A DNA stretch of 64,000 bases from Deltaproteobacteria bacterium (GTDB lineage Bacteria > Myxococcota_A > UBA9042 > PHBI01), in contig WYBB01000255.1 of assembly GCA_011526585.1 (NCBI GenBank), positions 78,363 through 142,362 of the forward strand. The letters run 5' to 3'. Positions 31,657 to 40,163 of this stretch are shown here, piece by piece; positions within the stretch are counted from its first letter, which is position 1; every line of letters begins with the position of its first letter. Position numbers and translations under genes: made by a program. Under the pieces are notes generated by a model. That model saw only the letters and a list, made by a program, of their open reading frames with translations, ran no database searches and was not told where the DNA came from.

Positions 31657-34337
31657 GACCCTCCTTCGAGCTGGCAGACGAGCAGGCCGAGGTCTTCGAT
31701 CGCCTCGCGCGGACGGCGCACGTTGAGCCAGAGCTCGCAGCGTCGTCCCCGATGCTCGACCGTCGCGCGGTGCCGCCCCGGCCCGAGCCCCTCGAGCTCG
31801 AACTCCGCCTGCCGCCCGAGCGGCGAGAGCGTCGGCCGCGGCGCCGTCGCCACCACCAGGCGCCCGTAGGCCGGCACCAGCTCGCGCCGCTCGGGCCGCC
31901 TCGCCGGCGCGCCCGATCCGAGCGACGCCAGCGGTCCGACCTCACCGCCACGGCCCGGACGCCCCGGCTCGACCAGCACGATGCGCCCGCGCACGTAACG
32001 CGTCTGGCGCACCTCGAAGCTCACGCGCGCGCCACCCCGATAGGGTGGCGCGACGAGCCGCTCGGTGCGCTCGACCTCGTGCGCGAGATCGAGATCGCCG
32101 GCGGCCAGGCCGATGCGGTTGCCGTAGTACGGGATCAGGTCGCCGACGACCTTCTTGCCGCCGCGCGTGCGACCGATCTCGCGGTTGTCGCGCAGCACGC
32201 GCACCTCGACGTCCTCGGGCACGTCGACGATGGCGAAGGCGTCGCGTACGGGCCGCGCCAGGGCGAGGCCCGCGCCCTCGACGAAGACCACCGCGCCGGC
32301 GGCGTCGGCGCTGCCGAAGAGCCCGCGCGCGTCGTAGGCGAGAGAGAGCTGATAGAGACCGAAGGAGGTGCGCGCCTCGGGGCGCGCGAAGAGGCGCACC
32401 TCGTCACCGAGGATCGCCGTGGTGTGCATGCCGACGTCCTCCTCGTCGCGCATCGGGACGTTGGTGCGCAGCACGGTCTCGAGGCCGTCGCTGCCGACCT
32501 GCTGCGAGACGGCGCCCGCGAAGCGACGCCCGGGCGTGAAGGTCAAGAGCGCGAAGGCATCCCAGCCCGTCTCGTGGCGGCCATGGGCGACGCCGGCTGC
32601 GAGCTGCAGGCCGAGGCCCGGCGTGAGCGCCCAGCCGAGCGAGAGCCGCCCGCGCACGAGCGACCCGAGCTCCTGCATGTGCGTGAGGCGACCCTCGAGC
32701 CCGCCTCGCAGCGGGCCGAACGACCAGCCCAGGCGCGCGCCGAGATCGGCGAGCTCGCGGTCGGTCTGGGCGCCTGCGCCGATCCGCGCGTAGCTGGCGG
32801 TGCGGCCGAGCGCGTAGATCGCCCCGCTGACCCCGCGCCCTTCGACGCTCCAGGCGATCTGCGCCGCGCCACCCGCGCCGCCGTCGCGCGTGGCGCTGCC
32901 GTGCAGGCCGAGGTCGAGCTGGCCCAGCGGCAACCCGACGCTCAGCTCGGCGCCGAGGCCGGCGAGGTCCGCGGTGAGCTCGCCGCGCCAGCCGGCGGTG
33001 AGCTGCCGATCGATCCCGACGCGGTGCCGGCCCAGGAGGAGGGGCGCGCCGTAGTCGAAGCTCTCGGTCGCGAGCGCGAGGCGCTCGACGCCGAGGCTGT
33101 AGCTGAAGTCGTGCAGGCCGGGCGCCAGGAGCCGCGAGCCGAGCACGAACGGGCGCTCGAAGCTCTGCACGCCGCCGAGCGCGTCGCGCACGACGTAGCG
33201 CGCCTTGCCGCTCTTCGTCGGCACCGGCAGATCCTCGAGCGAGAAGGTCCCGGCGGGGACGTCGAGGCGCTTGACGAGCGCGCCGTCGACGTAGACCTCG
33301 ACCGTGGCGGGGGCACGCGCGGCGCCTTCGAAGGACAGGCCCGGCGAGGTGACGAAGTAGGGATCGATCGAGGTCTCGCGCGCGTAGGTGAGCCCCGCGA
33401 GGAACGCGCCGCCGCCCATGCGTCCGCTGTGCGCGTAGACGTCGCCGATAGTGAGCCGCGCCATGGCGTCACGGTCGTCGATGACGATCTGGGTGAGCCC
33501 GCGCACGGGGCCACGCACGCTGCCGCCGGTGACGGTGGTGGTGAAGAGCGCCCCGAAGAGGTGAAGCCCCAGCTCGCCGAAGAGCGAGTAGCCGCCGTAG
33601 GTGTCGACGTGCACGCCGTAATTGAGGAAGGCGCTGGCGTCGTCGCTGTGCACGAGGCCGGCGGGCGGCGCTCCGGCGAGGCTGATGCGCGTCGGCGAGA
33701 AGAGCTCGGGCTCGACGTCGAGCTCCAGGGTGAGGGTGGACTGATCGAGGCGATGGCTCACGAAGGCGCCGAGGCGGCCGAGCGGCACCAGCGCCTCCTG
33801 CGGGCGAGCCTCGCGCCGGACCTCCGGCAGATCGGCGACGAGGCCGGCGCGGCGCAGATCGGCGAGGGGGATCAGGATCTCGCCGGCCTCCAGGTCGACC
33901 ACGGTGTCGCCGTGCGCCTGGCCATTGACGACGAGGGTGAGCACGGCGCGCGTGTCACGCCGGGGCTCGGGCGCGGCGCTCGTCGGTGGTGGCAGGAGCG
34001 ATGCGCGCCCCGGCGATACCTTCGCGCTCGGCGCGGACGGCGACGTCCGAGGGAGCGCACGCGGCGCGCGGGACGCTGGCCGAGCCGTGACGTTCGGGTC
34101 AGGCGCGTGCGGCCGCGCCTCGGCCGTGACGCTTGGCACGGTAGCCCCCTCGTCCTGCACCGTCGACGGCGCCGAGGCCACGCTTGCCCGGGCGCGCACA
34201 CCCACCGCGGCGAGCGCGCTCGCCGGGCGCGTGGCCTCGGCGTCGAGCTCGTGCTCGTGATAGAGCGCGAGCATGAACCCGACGAGCGCGACGATGAGGA
34301 TCGCGCCAGCGGGCCAGTTGGCCCCCCCTCGACTCAT
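31653..34337 (-). CDS. outer-membrane usher of archaic chaperone-usher pilus, with atypical N-terminal anchor
   Basis: A protein of 894 residues. The usher core begins near residue 132 (LVVNGQAHGDTVVDLEAGEILIPLADLRRAGL), followed by barrel and plug segments (YGVHVDTYGGYSLFGELGLHLF, VEVYVDGALVKRLDVPAGTFSLEDLPVPTKSGKARYVVRDALG) and the C-terminal domain (GRHRATVEHRGRRCELWLNV). It secretes and assembles pilin subunits delivered by the chaperone. Odd features: residues about 10-26 form a hydrophobic helix with no obvious signal-peptidase site, followed by a linker of about 100 residues rich in Ala, Pro, Ser and Thr. Either the cleavage site is unusual or the usher keeps an inner-membrane anchor. 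It lies 6 bp after the chaperone gene. Confidence 0.9.
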   Translation of the reverse strand: MSRGGANWPAGAILIVALVGFMLALYHEHELDAEATRPASALAAVGVRARASVASAPSTVQDEGATVPSVTAEARPHAPDPNVTARPASRAPRALPRTSPSAPSAKVSPGRASLLPPPTSAAPEPRRDTRAVLTLVVNGQAHGDTVVDLEAGEILIPLADLRRAGLVADLPEVRREARPQEALVPLGRLGAFVSHRLDQSTLTLELDVEPELFSPTRISLAGAPPAGLVHSDDASAFLNYGVHVDTYGGYSLFGELGLHLFGALFTTTVTGGSVRGPVRGLTQIVIDDRDAMARLTIGDVYAHSGRMGGGAFLAGLTYARETSIDPYFVTSPGLSFEGAARAPATVEVYVDGALVKRLDVPAGTFSLEDLPVPTKSGKARYVVRDALGGVQSFERPFVLGSRLLAPGLHDFSYSLGVERLALATESFDYGAPLLLGRHRVGIDRQLTAGWRGELTADLAGLGAELSVGLPLGQLDLGLHGSATRDGGAGGAAQIAWSVEGRGVSGAIYALGRTASYARIGAGAQTDRELADLGARLGWSFGPLRGGLEGRLTHMQELGSLVRGRLSLGWALTPGLGLQLAAGVAHGRHETGWDAFALLTFTPGRRFAGAVSQQVGSDGLETVLRTNVPMRDEEDVGMHTTAILGDEVRLFARPEARTSFGLYQLSLAYDARGLFGSADAAGAVVFVEGAGLALARPVRDAFAIVDVPEDVEVRVLRDNREIGRTRGGKKVVGDLIPYYGNRIGLAAGDLDLAHEVERTERLVAPPYRGGARVSFEVRQTRYVRGRIVLVEPGRPGRGGEVGPLASLGSGAPARRPERRELVPAYGRLVVATAPRPTLSPLGRQAEFELEGLGPGRHRATVEHRGRRCELWLNVRRPREAIEDLGLLVCQLEGGS

Positions 34338-34343
34338 GTCTGG

Positions 34344-35093
34344 TCACCTGGATGCGGATGAGCCACAGCGTCCGGCAAAGGTCTGCACCTGCTCGAGCGC
34401 GGCACCGTCGTGCTCGAGCCGCACGCGCGCCTCGCGCAGACAGTCGATCTCGGGAGGCAGCACCACGCTGTACTCCCTGGTGTGCCGCGGCAGCACATAC
34501 CAGCCGGGGATGCGCTGGTGCGCGGTCCGGCCGCTGGCGTCGACGAGCGTGACGTTCAAGGCGAGCGGCTTGAAGTGGCGCTCGCCGTCGTTGCCGAGCA
34601 CGACATGCAGCGTTCGTGGCGCCGCCAGGATCGGCGGGTCGAGACGCGGGGCCTCGCGGGCGGCGTCGTCGGTGACGAAGATCGGAACGCTCATGCGCAT
34701 GCGCAGCGCGATCCCCCGGGCTGCTTGCACTTGATCGGGCAGCTCCTCGACGATGAGGCGGAAGCTCTGCTCGAGCCGCTCGACGGGCGCGATCATGCCG
34801 ACTCGCACCGCGCGCGACTCGCCCGCGGCGAGCACGAGCAGCGACGGGAACACGACGACGTCTCCGCTCGGCTCGAGCAGTACCTCTCCGGTCGGGCTCT
34901 CGTCCCAGCGGTGCACGTCCAGCTGGAGACGCACCGGCGTGTCACCGCGATTGCTCACGGTGACCAGCGTGCTGCGCATCTGTGAATCGAGCGATATTCG
35001 CACCGGCGCGACGCGGAAATTGCCAGCCAGCGCGTCGTCCGAGGAGAACAGCACGCCTGCAAGGAGCACGATCGCAGTGAGTGTGTGGGTCAT
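34344..35093 (-). CDS. periplasmic pilus chaperone (archaic Csu-type, PapD-like)
   Basis: A protein of 249 residues with signal peptide (cleavage near ALA-GN, residue 24). The mature start NFRVAPVRISLDSQMRSTLVTVSNRGDTPVRLQLDVHRWDES is the usual first Ig domain of pilus chaperones. AAGESRAVRVGM and EQSFRLIVEELPDQ correspond to the conserved subunit-binding and F1-G1 region. It should bind SCPU subunits by donor-strand complementation and hand them to the usher. It lies between the first pilin (35163-35675) and the usher gene. Confidence 0.9.
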   Translation of the reverse strand: MTHTLTAIVLLAGVLFSSDDALAGNFRVAPVRISLDSQMRSTLVTVSNRGDTPVRLQLDVHRWDESPTGEVLLEPSGDVVVFPSLLVLAAGESRAVRVGMIAPVERLEQSFRLIVEELPDQVQAARGIALRMRMSVPIFVTDDAAREAPRLDPPILAAPRTLHVVLGNDGERHFKPLALNVTLVDASGRTAHQRIPGWYVLPRHTREYSVVLPPEIDCLREARVRLEHDGAALEQVQTFAGRCGSSASR

Positions 35094-35162
35094 CGAGACA
35101 CTCCTGGAGTTCTGTTCGAGTTTCGGACTGTCAATTTCGCAATCGCGCGGTGCGGTCGAAAC

Positions 35163-35675
35163 TCAGAAGGTCACGGTCGCGACGACCGTGTCGCTGTAGC
35201 TCTCGGCGCCGACGTTCTGCCCCGCGGCGATGCTGCCGTAGACGGTGAGGTTGGCGGCGGTGCCGGTGCCGGTGTGCTCGACGTCGACCGCGGCCCCGGT
35301 CGCCCACACGGTGGTACGGCCCGAGTCGGAGAACAGGGAGTAGCTCAGGAACTCGCCGCCGCCCGTGAGTCGGCGCAGCGGCGCCTCCGCGGTCGAGCCG
35401 GCATCCGCGTTGGCGCCCTGATCGAGCTCGATCTGGGCCGAGGCGCCGTCGGTGCAGGTGACGGTCACGGTGCCGGTGCCGTTCAGCGCCGCAGCCGCGT
35501 TGGCGTCGACCGGATCGTAGTTGCCGAAGGCGAGGGGTGACGTCGAGATGGTACAGTTGGCGGTGACCTCCGCCGAGACGCCGAGGTTGGCGGTGTCGGT
35601 GCCGGCGAAGGCCGTGACCGGCGCGCCCAGAAAAAGACCCGCGACGATGAACCGCATGACGCTCCGAATGCTCAT
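35163..35675 (-). CDS. major Csu-type pilin subunit (SCPU domain), first gene of the operon
   Basis: A protein of 170 residues with signal peptide (TAFA-GT, residue 24) and an SCPU domain: ANCTISTSPLAFGNYDPVDAN, VTCTDGASAQIELDQGAN, FLSYSLFSDSGRTTVWATG and a C-terminal AESYSDTVVATVTF strand. The similarity to the second subunit (31183-31656) is clear in these four blocks. As first gene it is probably the major fibre subunit. The operon order pilin-chaperone-usher-pilin is a compact version of the Csu layout. Confidence 0.88.
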   Translation of the reverse strand: MSIRSVMRFIVAGLFLGAPVTAFAGTDTANLGVSAEVTANCTISTSPLAFGNYDPVDANAAAALNGTGTVTVTCTDGASAQIELDQGANADAGSTAEAPLRRLTGGGEFLSYSLFSDSGRTTVWATGAAVDVEHTGTGTAANLTVYGSIAAGQNVGAESYSDTVVATVTF

Positions 35676-35935
35676 TTGCTCTCTCTCCGATATAGGGTTG
35701 ATTCAGCGCGGGAAGCCGCGACACAAGCCCCATCGGCCCGCACGACGATTCAAGTGAGAGTGTTGAGTGCGCAAGATTACATTATCCGGGACAAGTCATT
35801 GAAATAAATGGGGTATTCATCCTGGTTACGGGCAGATAGTCAACTCCATTGACAACGGCCGAAAGTGACAGACCATGCCAAGAAGGACAATTCTCGAACC
35901 GAGGCGGGAGGCGAGAGGGTCGCCGGAGATCCGGA
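35676..35935 (-). promoter_or_regulatory. AT-richer promoter region of the pilus operon
   Basis: Between the pilin start and the stop of the next minus-strand gene lie 260 bp that are more AT-rich than the surroundings. On the minus strand a GATAAT (-10-like, near 35792-35797) is about 117 bp before the pilin ATG, but I see no convincing -35 box. No gene is evident in it. Confidence 0.3.
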
Positions 35936-36979
35936 TCAGGGGATGGTGAGCTCGGTCGTGTCGATCCAGAAGCCGCCGCCCTCGGCCGGGGACACCGCGA
36001 GCGTCTTCGGCAGCACGCTCGACCAGCCGAGGTAGTTGGCGACGACGTAGAACTCCGTGCCCGGCTCGATCGCGCCGATCGGCTTGTACTCACCGCCGGG
36101 CTCGGGCCCGCGGATCGCGATCTCCTTGTGCGCGCGCTTGAGCTGGGGTTGGGTGTCGAGGGTGATCTGCGCGCCCGTCAGCGGCGGGGTGATGAAGGGC
36201 TCCATCAGCTCGCCCTTGCGCATCGGCTCGAGCGCGCGCAGGCGCACCCAGCCGTCGATGACGATGTCGCTGCGCGAGCGCACGTTCACGTAGCCGCGCC
36301 GCACCTCCGTTCCGCGGAAGAGGCGCGTGGTGCCGGCGAGCATCTTCAGCGTGAAGATGAGCGCGCCGCCGGGACGATCATAGAGGTCGACGTCCTGGAT
36401 CGACTCCTTCATACGATAGCCGCGCGCCTCCTGATCGACGTCCCACGGCATTGGACCCGAGGGCGACAGCGCGAAGGCGTCGCACGGCGCGCTCGCGCTC
36501 AACACCTGGCCGCGTGTCGCGAGCACCGTGCGCTCGACGCGCAGCCCGTCGGCGCCCGCGCCGACGAGCTTGACCGCCTGGTGGCTGGCGATCGCGACGT
36601 GCGAGCCGACGACCGGCAGATCGCGCATCGTGTAGAGCGGCAGCTCGGCCGGGCGGACGAAGCCGTCGATGCGGAACGCCGGCGACTCCGGCGTCGAGGT
36701 CGACACGCGCGCGCGCGCCGTCGCGTCGCCGATGGGGATGGCGCTCATGCTCAGCGGCGTGAGCGCGCCCGAGAAGACCGCGATCACCCTGCCCCCGGTG
36801 GGCGTGTCGAAGAGGAGCGTGCCCTTGGCCGGCGGCGCGGTCCCGCGCAGCACGCAGCCGGGGTCCGTCACGGCCGGCGCGGGTTCGGCGGCGCGCGCGG
36901 CATCGCGCGTGCTCCACGCCCACCCCGACGCGACCCACCCGAAGACGACGGCACCGATCATGGCCTTGCTGGTTCGCAT
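35936..36979 (-). CDS. secreted protein of unknown function with SH3-like segment
   Basis: A protein of 347 residues with a signal sequence (MRTSKAMIGAVVFGWVASGWAW...ARAAEPAP). The start ATG 36979 has a perfect AAGGAGG 7 nt upstream. Repeated beta-rich segments resemble bacterial SH3 modules (VDLYDRPGGALIFTLKMLAGTTRLFRGTEVRRGYVNVRSRSDIVIDGWVRL, about 200-250, and VDQEARGYRMKES). A second such segment occurs at the N-terminus (GCVLRGTAPPAKGTLLFDTPTGGRVIAVF). Similar proteins are common and uncharacterised in Myxococcota. No catalytic residues are recognised. Confidence 0.75.
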   Translation of the reverse strand: MRTSKAMIGAVVFGWVASGWAWSTRDAARAAEPAPAVTDPGCVLRGTAPPAKGTLLFDTPTGGRVIAVFSGALTPLSMSAIPIGDATARARVSTSTPESPAFRIDGFVRPAELPLYTMRDLPVVGSHVAIASHQAVKLVGAGADGLRVERTVLATRGQVLSASAPCDAFALSPSGPMPWDVDQEARGYRMKESIQDVDLYDRPGGALIFTLKMLAGTTRLFRGTEVRRGYVNVRSRSDIVIDGWVRLRALEPMRKGELMEPFITPPLTGAQITLDTQPQLKRAHKEIAIRGPEPGGEYKPIGAIEPGTEFYVVANYLGWSSVLPKTLAVSPAEGGGFWIDTTELTIP

Positions 36980-37184
36980 GTGTTCCCTCCTTGCGACGAC
37001 ACCATAACACGCCCGCCGGCGATTGCCTTTCGACGCCCGGTCCGCCGCGACCTCCGATGGGCCCGGCGGCGCACGCGCGAGTGCGGCTTTTTCTTGGATG
37101 GAATCGCATGCCGTGGCAAAGCGTTGGCCGGTCTCCCGAGTCGCCCGCGTCCGGACGGCTCCCACGCAACCAGAGGGACACCCC

Positions 37185-37961
37185 ATGAAGCAGCTCCTCC
37201 TCGGCCTCGTGGCCCTGTGCGTCGCCCCGGCCCAGACCGCGCTGGCCAAGTGCCCGGTCACCGGCGACGACAAGCCGGTCGTCTACGGCATCGGCGGCTC
37301 GACGATGGGCACCGTGCTCGGCCCGATGCTCGACAAGGTCTTCGGCGAGAACGACGTCGAGTTCCGCCGCTGGGGCAAGGCCTCGTCCGGCCTCGCGCGC
37401 CCCGACTTCCACGACTGGCCCAAGTCGACGCCGGCGCTCATGCAGAAGCACAAGCCGGACATCGTGGTCGTCTCGCTCGGCACCAACGACTATCAGGCCC
37501 TGTGGGACAACGGGAACTGGATCCGCCAGGACGACCCGGCCTGGGAGAAGAAGTACGGCGAGCGCGTCGACGCGCTGCTCGAGGCGATCGCCGAGGACGA
37601 CGAGGACCGCCTGATCATCTGGAGCGGCCCCTACGCCTTCGAGGGCAAGAACGCCGTCGTGCGCGCGCCGATCGTCAACCGCATCATGAAGGAGCGGGTC
37701 GAGGCCTTCGCCGCCGCCGGCGGCAACGCCATCTTCCACGACGCCTACGTCGTGACCGCGGACGACGGCGGCAAGCCGCTCGCCAAGACGGTGCTCCCAC
37801 AGGGCAAGAAGGCCGTCGAGATCCGCACCAAGGACGGCATCCACCTCACCGCCGACGCGGTGCGCCAGCTCCTCGCCAAGCCGATCGTCGACATGGCGCT
37901 GCCCTGCTTCGCCAAGACCGAGGCCAAGGAGCCGAGCCCCACCGCCGACAACAAGCCTTGA
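37185..37961 (+). CDS. secreted SGNH/GDSL-type hydrolase (DUF459-like)
   Basis: A protein of 258 residues with signal peptide (ALA-KC, about residue 22). SGNH blocks are present: block I GGSTMGTVLGPML (nucleophile Ser in GGS in place of GDS), block III VVSLGTNDYQAL (Asn) and block V DGIHLTADA (Asp and His). It should hydrolyse an ester, perhaps an O-acetyl group of a cell-wall or surface polysaccharide. GAGGG precedes ATG 37185; the frame upstream to 37023 is not needed. It is divergent from the secreted protein gene at 35936-36979. Confidence 0.85.
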   Translation: MKQLLLGLVALCVAPAQTALAKCPVTGDDKPVVYGIGGSTMGTVLGPMLDKVFGENDVEFRRWGKASSGLARPDFHDWPKSTPALMQKHKPDIVVVSLGTNDYQALWDNGNWIRQDDPAWEKKYGERVDALLEAIAEDDEDRLIIWSGPYAFEGKNAVVRAPIVNRIMKERVEAFAAAGGNAIFHDAYVVTADDGGKPLAKTVLPQGKKAVEIRTKDGIHLTADAVRQLLAKPIVDMALPCFAKTEAKEPSPTADNKP

Positions 37962-37973
37962 GCTCGTCGCTCC

Positions 37974-37992
37974 GGCCCGCATGAGGCGGGCC
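37974..37992 (+). terminator. possible terminator hairpin after the SGNH hydrolase gene
   Basis: GGCCCGC (37974-37980) and GCGGGCC (37986-37992) form a 7-bp G/C stem around ATGAG, 13 bp after the stop codon. There is no T-run, so termination is uncertain. Confidence 0.4.
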
Positions 37993-38109
37993 TCCTGCGC
38001 CACGGATGTCCGGTCGTGAGGGTGGCCCTTGTGGCCGCCCGCCAAACCGGCCATCGTCTGCGACACACCCGCTCGGGGTGGTGTCGGTTCGGATGATGCG
38101 AGAGGCACC

Positions 38110-39621
<1,512 letters not shown>

Positions 39622-39744
39622 CCCGCCCCCCGACACCTCACCACGACCTTCGACCCTTCGGCCTGCTCGCGGATGCGCCCCGCCGCGCGCCACGGCCCCG
39701 GCCCCGGCCTTGATCGCACACGGTCGGCCGCCTACGCTGTCGCG

Positions 39745-40146
39745 ATGACCACCCCCCTCGTGCTCGGCATCCTCGCGGGCCTCGTCGCCCTCGGCATGCT
39801 CGTCGCCGAGGCGCTGGGTATACGTTGGTTCACATTTGATCTCGGCGGCGGCTGCCACTTCCCGCTCTGGACCCTGTTCGCCGTCTACGCGGCCCTCCAG
39901 CTCTTCGTCTGGCGCAGCCAGCGCCGCATCCACCTCTCCGACGCCGAGGTCGAGCGCTGGGGGCCCACCCTCGAGCGCGTGACGCCGACCATCGTCTCGA
40001 TGTATGGAGAGCGCGTCCCGGTGCGCGAGATCGCCGCCTCCCTCGAAGCGAGCCACGGCATCCCCCCGGGGGTCACGCTGCGCTACATCATCGCCCTCGC
40101 CCGCCACGCGCGCGAGCACCAGCACGAGACACGACCTCCGGCCTGA
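39745..40146 (+). CDS. small membrane protein of unknown function
   Basis: A protein of 133 residues with two membrane segments (LVLGILAGLVALGMLVAEALG, about 5-25, and FPLWTLFAVYAALQLFVW, about 36-53), followed by a soluble tail (SQRRIHLSDAEVERWGPTLERVTPTIVSMYGERVPVREIAASLEASHGIPPGVTLRYIIALARHARE). The tail contains a helix-turn-helix-like or helical hairpin pattern but no known motif. ATG 39745 follows CGCG with no clear ribosome site. Function unknown. Confidence 0.65.
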   Translation: MTTPLVLGILAGLVALGMLVAEALGIRWFTFDLGGGCHFPLWTLFAVYAALQLFVWRSQRRIHLSDAEVERWGPTLERVTPTIVSMYGERVPVREIAASLEASHGIPPGVTLRYIIALARHAREHQHETRPPA

Positions 40147-40163
40147 CCTCATCGGGAGCCACC

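Noticed and set aside
35676..35935. Sigma54 promoter for the pilus operon
   Set aside because: The GG and GC dinucleotides on the minus strand are 13 bp apart instead of 10, so the -24/-12 pattern is not met.
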